From HyVt-560 sp964577195 (GTDB taxonomy: Bacteria; Pseudomonadota; Gammaproteobacteria; UWMA-0217), in contig CAZNYF010000039.1 of assembly GCA_964577195.1 (NCBI GenBank), forward strand, positions 1-18,832: DNA of 18,832 nucleotides, in the 5' to 3' direction. The notes below the pieces were generated by a model. It was not told the origin of the DNA and ran no database searches. It saw only the letters and a list, made by a program, of their open reading frames with translations. The position numbers and the translations under genes are program-made. Below are positions 1 through 7,786 of the stretch, in pieces. Within the stretch, counting starts at the first letter, position 1. Every line of letters starts with the position of its first letter.

Positions 1-28
1 CCCTGTTTATGGACGAAAACCAGGTATA

Positions 29-748
29 TCAAAACATCGAACCCCAGAAAAAACCGACGGCATAGATGAATGTAGCAACAATGATAACTATTTTGGCGGT
101 AGTGTGATTTTCGAAAAACCGAAGTCCTTCCCTTTCCGAACGACTCACGGCACTCCAGGCGCTGTCTTCTAAAATAAAAAACAAAAGCATTAATACAACC
201 AGACCACCTGTAAGCATTAATTTATCGAGCGAAGGCAACCAACTTACGGTGTTTTCCAGAAAACCATAGGATCGCTCTACACCGAGTAGTGAAACTGCGG
301 CAGTGAAAAGACTAAAGAGAAACAAGTTGCGCCAGGATTTTTGATATTTTTTTCTATCCAGGTTGGCATCTCCGTGGCTCTCTCTGAGTTTGTGTATTTT
401 CCGCCTGAGCTTTTTAATCTCGGATACTTTGTTATCAATGTCAGTGAGCCTTAAATCGAGCTCGTCAAAACGTAACACTGATACTTCAGGATTATGCTTT
501 AAATCAAGAATATCCGCCTTAATGGATTCCAGCTCATCACCAATATCATTTTGAAACGCTTCCTGCTTGGATCTGATATTCACCACATTGTCTTCGGTAC
601 TTTTAATGACATCTGCCTGGAATATTTGTGTGGTAGCGTCCTCTAGCTGAAGAAAATCAGATTTTAATTTTTCGATTTCAGCTTGTTGCTCCCGAATTAG
701 ATTTCTGTGACCGCCCAGTGATCTGGCGAATGATTCATTAAATCCCAT
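29..748 (-). CDS. Coiled-coil membrane protein of unknown function
   Basis: This is a complete 239-aa reading frame; I do not recognise the family. Residues 15-125 are charged and heptad-like (for example IREQQAEIEKLKSDFLQLE), indicating a long cytoplasmic or periplasmic coiled coil. Three hydrophobic segments follow, at about 141-157, 175-193 and 219-237. There is no N-terminal signal peptide, so the protein is probably an inner-membrane protein anchored through its C-terminal half. The ATG start is well supported: AAGGAG (plus-strand positions 756-761) lies 7 nt upstream. A TATTAT box on the minus strand (783-788) would suit a -10 element giving a leader of roughly 28 nt, but no good -35 is visible. 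It lies 220 nt downstream of lhr on the same strand. The gene is probably real; its function is unknown. Confidence 0.8.
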   Translation of the reverse strand: MGFNESFARSLGGHRNLIREQQAEIEKLKSDFLQLEDATTQIFQADVIKSTEDNVVNIRSKQEAFQNDIGDELESIKADILDLKHNPEVSVLRFDELDLRLTDIDNKVSEIKKLRRKIHKLRESHGDANLDRKKYQKSWRNLFLFSLFTAAVSLLGVERSYGFLENTVSWLPSLDKLMLTGGLVVLMLLFFILEDSAWSAVSRSEREGLRFFENHTTAKIVIIVATFIYAVGFFWGSMF

Positions 749-925
749 TTTAACTCTCCTTAATCGACAGTGGTATTAGTGAATAATACAGTAAAAACAA
801 TAATTTGAGAGTATTATCAAGAAATTAGATGAGCTTCTGATAACTTGGTCACAGTTTGCCATCTTTCTTTACCTTAAGGAGCTAAGAGTGCCAATTTATT
901 CTGGGCGAAGCAGACTGTGCCTCAA

Positions 926-949
926 GGGCGTCTCTAAATAGAGATGCCC
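926..949 (-). terminator. Hairpin after lhr, possible terminator without U-tract
   Basis: A 10-bp stem (926-935 with 940-949, one G-T wobble) closes an AAAT/ATTT tetraloop just past the lhr stop codon. On the minus strand it is followed by TTGAGGC rather than a run of T, so it is not a classical intrinsic terminator. It may protect the lhr mRNA 3' end or terminate weakly. Confidence 0.45.
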
Positions 950-968
950 CCACAAGTTCGCGGCTTCT

Positions 969-3900
969 TTAAAATCTCTGAGGTGGTGATCTCAGTATAT
1001 TCGCCGGCTTTTGTTTTCTGGTGAGTAGCATCCTGGTTTGCCAGGCGGTTTCTTCGTTTACTTCGGATAAATAAACAATATCTTCTTTGCCCTTTTGCGT
1101 GGCTACAGGTATCCCATCTCGATAGACAACTCGATTATTAAATTTAGCGGGGACTTTGTCACCGGGTAGGATTATGCCGACCAAGTTTAGCGGATCAGCA
1201 GCAGAGACAGCGATTAAATCACCCTGCCCGCTCTGCCGGCGAATACTTCTCAGTGAACCAATGGCTTCGGCAAGTGCAAACTGTTCACCAGAAAATCCCT
1301 GCACAAATCTGCCACCGCGAATTTCCCCACGGGCTTCCATTCGCCAGTAGACGCGTAACAGATCTCGCCAGGGTGGCAGAATAGTTTCGCGTTCCAGCAA
1401 TTTTCTAAAGACGATGCCGTAGCGGCGTAGCAAAGTGTGGGCGATAAATTCGATATCTTCTGCATTTGCCTGAGTTTCAGCCGGGGGTTGCAGCAGGCTC
1501 CAGCGTCCGGCGCTGTCAAATGGGGAAATGGTGGGTTTCCAGCCTCGTCTGGCTGAAATTCTGGGACGCTTGTTACTCGGGGTAATCAGCGCGCGGAGTC
1601 CGGCGAAGTTATCTGACGTTACCAGACCATGATTGACCAGCTCACCTAGCGCATCTTCAAGCTGTGTTCTGAGCAAACCGGTGACTTGTACCAGATCGAC
1701 AAAAAATGCTGCCCCCAGTTGTCGCATGCTTTCCAGCAGCCTTTGGGCTGAGCTGCTTAAGGTGATTGCTTCATCACTTTTAAGCGGGGCTAATCGCCGC
1801 CAGTGACTGACGTTTTGACGATTGAGTAATACCAGCGGCGTGTGTCGTACGGGTGACGTTTTTTTCTGGTCTTTTTGCGTGGTTAGATTTAAACGTGTCC
1901 AGATGAGCTGTCCTGCGCTGCATAACGAATCCAGTTGATCACCCGTGTAGCGATGTAACCTGGCTGCGAGTATTTCCTTTTCCCAAGCGCCGGCGGCGAC
2001 TGAGAATCCTTCGAGTTGGCTGACAACCGAGGCAACAGCTTCCTGACCTTCTCCTTTGTCAGTAAGTCCTTGCCAATTGAGTAAAAAGCGCATGAAATCG
2101 GCGGCACTGACGGCTTCGACCTCACTGCGCAGGCGTTTGATGGTGTAGCGATGAATTCTTGCCAGCAGGCGGCGGTCACACCATTCTTCAGCATCCGGCG
2201 CTGTAAAATGACCGCGAACCACAAAGCCTTCCTGCTCCAGTGCGAGCATGGCAATTTCGACCTCGCCGAGTGGTAAATCTAGTGGTTGAGCTAATTGCGA
2301 GACAGTCACTGGTCCCAGCCCTTCCAACCGTGAACGCATAATCTCGACAATGGCTGTTTCTCGGTCAGCAGGAGTATCTGCGTCAGTAACAGGAGTGATC
2401 TTTGGCCGGCACTCGATACTATGATGTATTAATAGGTGTTCAGATAATCTTTCTGCGGCGACCCACAGCGTTTCGCCATTCTCTATAGATATCGTGGTTG
2501 CGCGGTTATCCGCTATAAGCTGTTGCAGTAAATGCTGCCAGCCAAAATCCAGTGCTTTTTCTGAATCTTGTGTTTGTGCCTCTTTTTCAGTGATAAAACC
2601 GAATAACACCATGCCATCGTGCAATTCATCTGCAGTGCGAACGGCCGGCCAGGCTTCAGTACGGACTTTATCTATTGCTGCAGGATCGAGTCTTGATAGC
2701 TCTGCGGCTTCGACGGGATTAGAGGAGCTACGAGATTGCACCGCCATGGTTCGCCGCTCTTCAGCAGGCGCATCGTCAAGAAAGGCATAAGGACTGGCGT
2801 TTAGGACTTCCTGTGCCATCGGTGAAGGTGCGGTTAGATCTGCACCGGTGATTTTGATTTCTCTTTGTTCAATCTGTTGCAACAGATTTTCAAGACCGTT
2901 GATGTCCATTGTTTCATGCAGACAATCACTGATGGTCTGATTTATCAGAGGATGATCCGGAATTTCACGCTCTCCGGCGATATTCTCGAAACAGGCGATT
3001 TGATCAGGAAACACCACAGCGACCAGATCTTCGGCATCTGAGCGTTGGAAATAGGGTGGTGTACGCTTGCCGTTGTGATTACGTCGCACCGCCAGCGCAA
3101 TCGTCGCATTCCAACGCCAGCGAGCCTCGAACATCGGCGCATCGAGCAATGCCTGGATCAGCAAATGACGCACATTCTGACTCTTTAAATAGCCAGCAAC
3201 TTCTTCCAGCGGAAAACTGTGAGTGGCAGACAAGGACAATACAATAGTGTCATCCAATGCGGCTGCTTGTAGTTCAAAATTGAATTTTCGGCAGAAGCGT
3301 TTGCGCAACGCCAGCCCCCAGGCTTTGTTAATGCGGGAGCCAAATGGACTATGAATGACGAGGTGCATATCGCCAACCTCATCAAGAAAGCGTTCCAATA
3401 CAATATTCTTTTGTGTTGGCATCACGCCCAGCGCGGCGCGGGAAGCAGCAAGGTAGGTGGTGAGCTGTTCTGCCGCTGAGGTTTTTAGCTCATGCTCACG
3501 GGTCAACCACTGTATGGTAGATTCCATGCCCTGCACTAGCTGCTGATCGACCTCATCTCGCAAACGCGAAACAGCAAATGAGAGTTCATTGGTGCGACCA
3601 GGGGCTTCACCAAACCAGAAAGGTATATTCGGCGGCATCCCTTTCGCATCTTCAACATGTACCTTGCCCATTTCAGTTTTCAGAATGCGGTATGAAGTAT
3701 TGCCGAGCTGAAAAATATCGCCTGGCAAACTCTCGAAAGCAAAGTCTTCATTCAAGGTTCCGACCTTGTGACCTTCCGGGGCAAGGATGACATCGCAATC
3801 GAACAAATCTGGAATCGCGCCGCCATTGGTCAAGGCGGTTAATCGTGCTCCGCGTCGGGCACGCAGACGTTTATTCACGGCATCATAATGAATATGCGCA

Positions 3901-5291
3901 GCACGCCGGCCTCGCCTGGTAGAGAAGCCTTGTGCCAGCATGCGCACAACATCATTAAACTGCGCAGCACTGAGATTTCGATAAGGCCAGGCGCTGGTGA
4001 ATGATTGAAACAGCGCATCCTCCTCCCAATCTTGCCCACCCACTTCAGCAACGATTTGTTGTGACAATACATCCAATGGCTGCTCCGGCATCACCACGCG
4101 ATCCAGCTCGCCGCGTTTCGCAGCATCCAGCAATGCTACTGACTCCACCAGATCATCGCGAGACAATGGGAACAATCGACCTTTGGGTGTTGCAGCAACG
4201 GCATGGCCTGAGCGCCCTACCCGCTGCAAAAAGGCAGCAATGGAGCGCGGTGATCCCAACTGACAGACTAAATCGACATCGCCAATATCTATACCCAGCT
4301 CTAATGAGGCGGTTGCCAGCAGGCAGGGTAAATTTCCATTCTTAAGTCGTAGCTCCGCTTCAAGGCGTTTTTCTTTCGATAAACTGCCGTGGTGCGCCAT
4401 AACATTCTCTTCGCCTATCCGCTCTGCAATAAATCGAGCAGCACGTTCTGCCAGGCGACGGGTGTTGACAAATATCAGCGTTGATTTATGCGTCAGAATC
4501 AAGCTTTCCAGTTGAGCGTAAATATCCTGCCAAATTTCATTCGACATGATCGCTTCCAGCGGCGAACCGGGCAGCGCCAGCTGCAGATCACGCTCACGAA
4601 TATGACCGGTATCAATAATGTTGCATGATTGCTTACGATTACCGACCAGAAAGCACGCCATATCTTCGATGGGTTTTTGCGTTGCCGAGATGCCAACTCG
4701 TTTTAAAGGTGTGGCTGTCAGTGCTTCAAGTCGCTCTAGCGATAAAGTCAGATGAGAGCCGCGTTTATTCCCAGCCAACGCGTGAATTTCATCAACAATC
4801 ACCGTCTCCACTGTACTAAGCATTTTACGGCCTGATTTTGAGGTCATTAATATGTATACCGACTCAGGTGTCGTTACCAGGATATGTGGCGGGTTACGCG
4901 CAGCTCTGGCGCGTTCCGCTTGCGGAGTATCGCCGGTTCGTACCCAGGCGTTGATTTCCACATCCGGTAAACCGAGCATCAACAGCTCATCACGAATCCC
5001 CTGAATTGGTTCTTGGAGGTTGCGCTGGATATCATTAGAGAGTGCTTTGAGCGGAGAGATATAAAGCACACGGGTTTTATTTTCCAGACCACGATCTAGT
5101 CCTTCAACAATCAGTGCATCAATGGCTGCCAAAAAAGCTGCAAGTGTTTTACCAGAACCTGTCGGCGCAGCCAGTAATGTATGGGCACCTGATTGAATGG
5201 ATGGCCATGCCCGTTGCTGAACTTTGGTGGTCTTACCAAATTTTTGCAAAAACCAGGCGTTTACTGCGGGGTGAAAGTGAGTCGCTGACAT
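969..5291 (-). CDS. lhr: Lhr-type superfamily 2 helicase, long form
   Basis: A 1440-aa protein matching the long bacterial Lhr family (E. coli Lhr is about 1540 aa). The helicase core is N-terminal: Walker A APTGSGKT at 42-49, DEIH box at 167-170 (the Lhr signature variant of DEAH), SAT motif at about 202, then a helicase C-terminal domain with MAHHGSLS, ATASLELGIDIGDVD and the motif VI region QRVGRSGHA. The winged-helix/Lhr core and the long C-terminal extension follow. In E. coli that extension forms an oligomerising module, and the C-terminal region has been linked to uracil-DNA glycosylase activity. Lhr is a 3'-5' DNA-translocating ATPase tied to DNA repair. The ATG start agrees with the family, since the helicase fold begins at about residue 10. 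No clear Shine-Dalgarno is seen. The frame is intact throughout. Confidence 0.95.
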   Translation of the reverse strand: MSATHFHPAVNAWFLQKFGKTTKVQQRAWPSIQSGAHTLLAAPTGSGKTLAAFLAAIDALIVEGLDRGLENKTRVLYISPLKALSNDIQRNLQEPIQGIRDELLMLGLPDVEINAWVRTGDTPQAERARAARNPPHILVTTPESVYILMTSKSGRKMLSTVETVIVDEIHALAGNKRGSHLTLSLERLEALTATPLKRVGISATQKPIEDMACFLVGNRKQSCNIIDTGHIRERDLQLALPGSPLEAIMSNEIWQDIYAQLESLILTHKSTLIFVNTRRLAERAARFIAERIGEENVMAHHGSLSKEKRLEAELRLKNGNLPCLLATASLELGIDIGDVDLVCQLGSPRSIAAFLQRVGRSGHAVAATPKGRLFPLSRDDLVESVALLDAAKRGELDRVVMPEQPLDVLSQQIVAEVGGQDWEEDALFQSFTSAWPYRNLSAAQFNDVVRMLAQGFSTRRGRRAAHIHYDAVNKRLRARRGARLTALTNGGAIPDLFDCDVILAPEGHKVGTLNEDFAFESLPGDIFQLGNTSYRILKTEMGKVHVEDAKGMPPNIPFWFGEAPGRTNELSFAVSRLRDEVDQQLVQGMESTIQWLTREHELKTSAAEQLTTYLAASRAALGVMPTQKNIVLERFLDEVGDMHLVIHSPFGSRINKAWGLALRKRFCRKFNFELQAAALDDTIVLSLSATHSFPLEEVAGYLKSQNVRHLLIQALLDAPMFEARWRWNATIALAVRRNHNGKRTPPYFQRSDAEDLVAVVFPDQIACFENIAGEREIPDHPLINQTISDCLHETMDINGLENLLQQIEQREIKITGADLTAPSPMAQEVLNASPYAFLDDAPAEERRTMAVQSRSSSNPVEAAELSRLDPAAIDKVRTEAWPAVRTADELHDGMVLFGFITEKEAQTQDSEKALDFGWQHLLQQLIADNRATTISIENGETLWVAAERLSEHLLIHHSIECRPKITPVTDADTPADRETAIVEIMRSRLEGLGPVTVSQLAQPLDLPLGEVEIAMLALEQEGFVVRGHFTAPDAEEWCDRRLLARIHRYTIKRLRSEVEAVSAADFMRFLLNWQGLTDKGEGQEAVASVVSQLEGFSVAAGAWEKEILAARLHRYTGDQLDSLCSAGQLIWTRLNLTTQKDQKKTSPVRHTPLVLLNRQNVSHWRRLAPLKSDEAITLSSSAQRLLESMRQLGAAFFVDLVQVTGLLRTQLEDALGELVNHGLVTSDNFAGLRALITPSNKRPRISARRGWKPTISPFDSAGRWSLLQPPAETQANAEDIEFIAHTLLRRYGIVFRKLLERETILPPWRDLLRVYWRMEARGEIRGGRFVQGFSGEQFALAEAIGSLRSIRRQSGQGDLIAVSAADPLNLVGIILPGDKVPAKFNNRVVYRDGIPVATQKGKEDIVYLSEVNEETAWQTRMLLTRKQKPANILRSPPQRF

Positions 5292-5634
5292 GACACAAGT
5301 TTAGACTGAATCATCCAATTTGGGGAATAACGGCCCTAAAACGTTCCTGAATCCGAGCAAAACCGGCCTGTTTACACGTAGATCTTTGAGTCTTGGCATT
5401 TGCCCGTTCAAGGGTGAAATGGCACCAATTATCGGCAATACTTTAACCAAGTGGAATCTCCGCTGTCAGCACAACTTCTGAGCAGTCACAGTTTTTCATC
5501 AATCGTAGCCATGGTAGCTGAGTCCTTAAAATGCTGTTCTTTGAGACATCTGGATTTGTGTAAAGATTAGTTAACACTCAGCAGACAAATTTCTCCGGTT
5601 AATGAATTCGGGGATTTACTCAAATTTCATTAGA

Positions 5635-5655
5635 GTTTAGTAAACCAAAGTTTAC
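5635..5655. promoter_or_regulatory. Palindromic GTTTA/GTAAAC cluster, possible operator
   Basis: GTTTA-G-TAAAC (5635-5645) is a perfect 11-bp palindrome. Its right half also pairs with a third half-site: GTAAAC (5640-5645), CAAA, GTTTAC (5650-5655). Three alternating half-sites in 21 bp suggest a binding site for a dimeric regulator. It lies about 250 nt before the first cassette gene and 350 nt before lhr. The bound protein is unknown, and chance is possible in AT-rich DNA. Confidence 0.3.
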
Positions 5656-5794
5656 ACCTGCTCCTACCCTTGGCGCCTAAAAACACACCGCCCACTCCAG
5701 GCAGGTAGAATTATTTATATTAATATCAATATGTTATCAACAGTGGCACAGCGCATGCATTAGTACTGGCGTTCGGAAGTGATCCGTAAAACAG

Positions 5795-5831
5795 TTGAAC
5801 TACATAAATCAACAAGAATAAAAGTAGTTCA
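5795..5831 (+). promoter_or_regulatory. Putative promoter and inverted repeat for the secreted cassettes
   Basis: TTGAAC (5795-5800), a 16-nt spacer and AATAAA (5817-5822) make a weak sigma70-like pair, with four of six consensus bases in each box. The pair is overlapped by a perfect 8-bp inverted repeat, TGAACTAC (5796-5803) and GTAGTTCA (5824-5831), with a 20-nt loop. Transcription starting near 5830 would place the leader hairpin at 5843-5875 at the very 5' end of the mRNA. The overlap of the repeat with both boxes fits a repressor site. Start and regulator are inferred. Confidence 0.35.
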
Positions 5832-5842
5832 GCAATAGCAAC

Positions 5843-5875
5843 CGCGCCGTAACTAATAATTAAAATAGTGGCGCG
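5843..5875 (+). promoter_or_regulatory. Leader hairpin before cassette A
   Basis: CGCGCC (5843-5848) pairs with GGCGCG (5870-5875), and ACTA (5852-5855) pairs with TAGT (5866-5869). This gives a bulged stem with a 10-nt AT-rich loop, ending 29 nt before the ATG of the first gene. No U-tract follows, so it is not a terminator. Cassette B has a hairpin of the same shape at the same distance from its ATG (7108-7143), built from partly different bases. Confidence 0.5.
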
Positions 5876-5904
5876 ACAATAATAATAAAACCTGGAGAAA
5901 TAAC

Positions 5905-6438
5905 ATGAAAAAAACTCTTATCTCAGCCACTGTGCTTTTCGCTATGGGCGCTTCAATGCCTTTGCTCGCTAACGATGAAGCAGCTAACGGCGATATCCTC
6001 GGCGACGGCCAAAGCAACGGTGTCTTTACTGAAGGCGCACTGTCTCCTATCACTAGTGGTCAGGACGCTTCTAATAACGCAAACACGCATGATTCATTCA
6101 ACGCAGCGGTTACCAATGGCTTTAACGACATCAACTCTCACAACAGTACTTCTATTGGCGAAGATGCCATCGTAGCGAGTGCTAATGACTTGAACCAGGC
6201 TGTTGCCAGTAGCGACATGAATGACACAGTTGATGGCAACAAAGTAGCCATCGACGGTGGCTTCACTGAAGCTGCGTTATCTCCAATCGTCAACGCAAAC
6301 AAGTTCACTCGTACAGACGCTAACACTATGCAAAGCGCTTTCAATAACTATGGTGGTATCGCAACTGCTCAGCAAAACATCGGCAGCGCTACATCGGTTA
6401 CTCAAGCAGTGGTTGTTCAGTCTAACGGCAGTATCTAA
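5905..6438 (+). CDS. Secreted repeat protein A1 of unknown function
   Basis: A 177-aa protein with a clear Sec signal peptide (MKKTLISATVLFAMG..., likely cut after LLA at about residue 22). The mature part is rich in N, S, T, A and D, with no cysteine seen. It is built from two half-repeats: FTEGALSPI at 41-49 and FTEAALSPI at 120-128. The C-terminus has a Q/N/S/V pattern, QQNIGSATS then QAVVVQSN. GGAG at 5894-5897 lies 7 nt before the ATG. It is paralogous to the next gene (shared DxNS, TVxGNKV and VVQSN motifs) and identical to B1. I do not recognise the family. The size, signal peptide and repeats suit an extracellular structural or adhesive protein, by inference only. Confidence 0.88.
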   Translation: MKKTLISATVLFAMGASMPLLANDEAANGDILGDGQSNGVFTEGALSPITSGQDASNNANTHDSFNAAVTNGFNDINSHNSTSIGEDAIVASANDLNQAVASSDMNDTVDGNKVAIDGGFTEAALSPIVNANKFTRTDANTMQSAFNNYGGIATAQQNIGSATSVTQAVVVQSNGSI

Positions 6439-6459
6439 ACCGTTTTCTGAATCACCCAA

Positions 6460-6483
6460 TCAGATGCGTCTAAGACGCTCTGA
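6460..6483 (+). other. Intercistronic hairpin, cassette A
   Basis: TCAGA plus GCGTC pair with GACGC plus TCTGA around a TAA loop, giving ten base pairs with one bulged T at 6465. It sits in the 80-nt space between A1 and A2, and A-rich sequence follows instead of a T-run. It may set the ratio of the two proteins by stabilising or processing the mRNA. An exact copy is at 7728-7751. Confidence 0.55.
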
Positions 6484-6518
6484 ACAAAATAATAAGAATA
6501 AAATTAGAGGAAATTACA

Positions 6519-7058
6519 ATGAAAAAAGTACTACTTACTACTGCAATCGCTGTTTCTATGGGCATGAGCTTCTCTGCTATGGCTGACGAAGCACTTAACG
6601 GCAGCATCAATGCTTCTGGCAACCAGGCTGGTATTTTCACTGAAGGCGCATTGTCTCCAGTCACACTGACTGATAAGAACTCTTACAACAGAACAGTGAC
6701 CAGTTCTTTCAGCCCTAAAATGCTGGATGCTTACAACGATGTTAACTCTAGCAATCTGGTTGACGTTGCAGGCGATGCGAACATATTGTTTGCAAACCGT
6801 GCAGATCAAGCAATTGCAACAACTGACCTGGATTCAACTGTCAGCGGCAACAAAGTTTCTGTAACGGGTGGATTCACTGAAGGCGCTCTGTCTCCTATCA
6901 CTAACGGCGATGCGAGCACTTACACTACTAGCAACACCATCAACTCTTCATTCTCTGGCGCTTCTGGTATCGCAGTTGTTTCACAGAATGCCGGCCATGC
7001 TTCAAGCATCCAGCAGTCTACTGTTGTCCAGTCTAACTTTAGCCTGAACGATTACTAA
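6519..7058 (+). CDS. Secreted repeat protein A2 of unknown function
   Basis: A 179-aa paralog of A1. The Sec signal peptide (MKKVLLTTAIAVSMGMSFSAMA) is probably cleaved between AMA and DEA. Half-repeat motifs are FTEGALSPV at 40-48 and FTEGALSPI at 119-127. The C-terminus (SQNAGHASSIQQSTVVQSN) has regularly spaced Q, N and S, loosely recalling curlin-like repeats, but the spacing does not match curlin and I do not assign that family. AGAGGA at 6506-6511 is a good ribosome-binding site 7 nt from the ATG. It shares its first 116 or so codons exactly with B2; its last 60 residues differ by a few conservative changes, and it ends in two extra residues (DY). It lies 80 nt after A1 and is surely cotranscribed. 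Confidence 0.88.
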   Translation: MKKVLLTTAIAVSMGMSFSAMADEALNGSINASGNQAGIFTEGALSPVTLTDKNSYNRTVTSSFSPKMLDAYNDVNSSNLVDVAGDANILFANRADQAIATTDLDSTVSGNKVSVTGGFTEGALSPITNGDASTYTTSNTINSSFSGASGIAVVSQNAGHASSIQQSTVVQSNFSLNDY

Positions 7059-7076
7059 GAACGTCAGATCAACACC

Positions 7077-7101
7077 AGCGGGGCTTTGCCCCGCTATCCT
7101 T
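7077..7101 (+). terminator. Eroded intrinsic terminator after cassette A
   Basis: AGCGGGGC (7077-7084) pairs with GCCCCGCT (7088-7095) around TTT, the same hairpin as after cassette B. Here the T-run is replaced by ATCCTT, so termination should be weak and transcripts could continue into cassette B. Confidence 0.65.
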
Positions 7102-7107
7102 AAAGTT

Positions 7108-7143
7108 CGTGCCACACCTCTCAAACTTAAAAGAGTTGGCGCG
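7108..7143 (+). promoter_or_regulatory. Leader hairpin before cassette B
   Basis: CGTGCCA (7108-7114) pairs with TGGCGCG (7137-7143, one G-T wobble), and CTCT (7118-7121) pairs with AGAG (7132-7135). The 10-nt loop and left-side bulge mirror the hairpin before cassette A. Its 5' arm lies outside the duplicated block, and both arms differ in part from copy A while pairing is kept. No separate promoter is obvious in the 70 nt before B1. Confidence 0.5.
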
Positions 7144-7172
7144 ACAATAATAATAAAACCTGGAGAAATAAC

Positions 7173-7706
7173 ATGAAAAAAACTCTTATCTCAGCCACTG
7201 TGCTTTTCGCTATGGGCGCTTCAATGCCTTTGCTCGCTAACGATGAAGCAGCTAACGGCGATATCCTCGGCGACGGCCAAAGCAACGGTGTCTTTACTGA
7301 AGGCGCACTGTCTCCTATCACTAGTGGTCAGGACGCTTCTAATAACGCAAACACGCATGATTCATTCAACGCAGCGGTTACCAATGGCTTTAACGACATC
7401 AACTCTCACAACAGTACTTCTATTGGCGAAGATGCCATCGTAGCGAGTGCTAATGACTTGAACCAGGCTGTTGCCAGTAGCGACATGAATGACACAGTTG
7501 ATGGCAACAAAGTAGCCATCGACGGTGGCTTCACTGAAGCTGCGTTATCTCCAATCGTCAACGCAAACAAGTTCACTCGTACAGACGCTAACACTATGCA
7601 AAGCGCTTTCAATAACTATGGTGGTATCGCAACTGCTCAGCAAAACATCGGCAGCGCTACATCGGTTACTCAAGCAGTGGTTGTTCAGTCTAACGGCAGT
7701 ATCTAA
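7173..7706 (+). CDS. Secreted repeat protein B1 (identical copy of A1)
   Basis: A 177-aa protein identical to A1 in every residue, with the same GGAG ribosome-binding site 7 nt before the ATG and the same signal peptide. The half-repeat motifs are at nucleotides 7293-7319 and 7530-7556. It follows the eroded terminator of cassette A by about 70 nt and probably depends at least partly on read-through, since no clear promoter is visible before it. Exact identity with A1 points to very recent duplication or ongoing gene conversion, or to an assembler filling both copies from one consensus. The function is unknown; as for A1, a surface or extracellular structural role is inferred from signal peptide and repeats. 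Confidence 0.88.
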   Translation: MKKTLISATVLFAMGASMPLLANDEAANGDILGDGQSNGVFTEGALSPITSGQDASNNANTHDSFNAAVTNGFNDINSHNSTSIGEDAIVASANDLNQAVASSDMNDTVDGNKVAIDGGFTEAALSPIVNANKFTRTDANTMQSAFNNYGGIATAQQNIGSATSVTQAVVVQSNGSI

Positions 7707-7727
7707 ACCGTTTTCTGAATCACCCAA

Positions 7728-7751
7728 TCAGATGCGTCTAAGACGCTCTGA
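7728..7751 (+). other. Intercistronic hairpin, cassette B
   Basis: An exact copy of the bulged ten-pair hairpin at 6460-6483, lying between B1 and B2. A T-run is absent, so it is more likely an mRNA-stability or processing element than a terminator. Confidence 0.55.
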
Positions 7752-7786
7752 ACAAAATAATAAGAATAAAATTAGAGGAAATTACA

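Larger units (their letters stand above)
5292..5904. other. Divergent intergenic region, no gene seen
   Basis: This stretch of 613 nt separates lhr (minus strand) from the secreted-protein cassettes (plus strand). I see no convincing coding frame. It contains inverted repeats: imperfect arms GCTGAGTCCTTAA (5517-5529) and TTAACACTCAGC (5571-5582) around a 41-nt loop; a GTTTA/GTAAAC cluster at 5635-5655; arms at 5796-5803 and 5824-5831; and a leader hairpin at 5843-5875. The part from 5700 to 5900 is AT-rich and probably holds the cassette promoter. A small RNA here cannot be excluded. Confidence 0.6.
5869..6865 (+). repeat. Tandem duplication, copy A (identical part)
   Basis: About 997 bases match copy B at 7137-8133 with no difference seen, at an offset of 1268. 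The block covers the ribosome-binding site and all of gene A1, the intercistronic hairpin, and the first two thirds of gene A2. The next base (6866, G) is the first mismatch. No transposase, insertion-sequence end or target-site duplication is visible at either edge. Confidence 0.9.
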
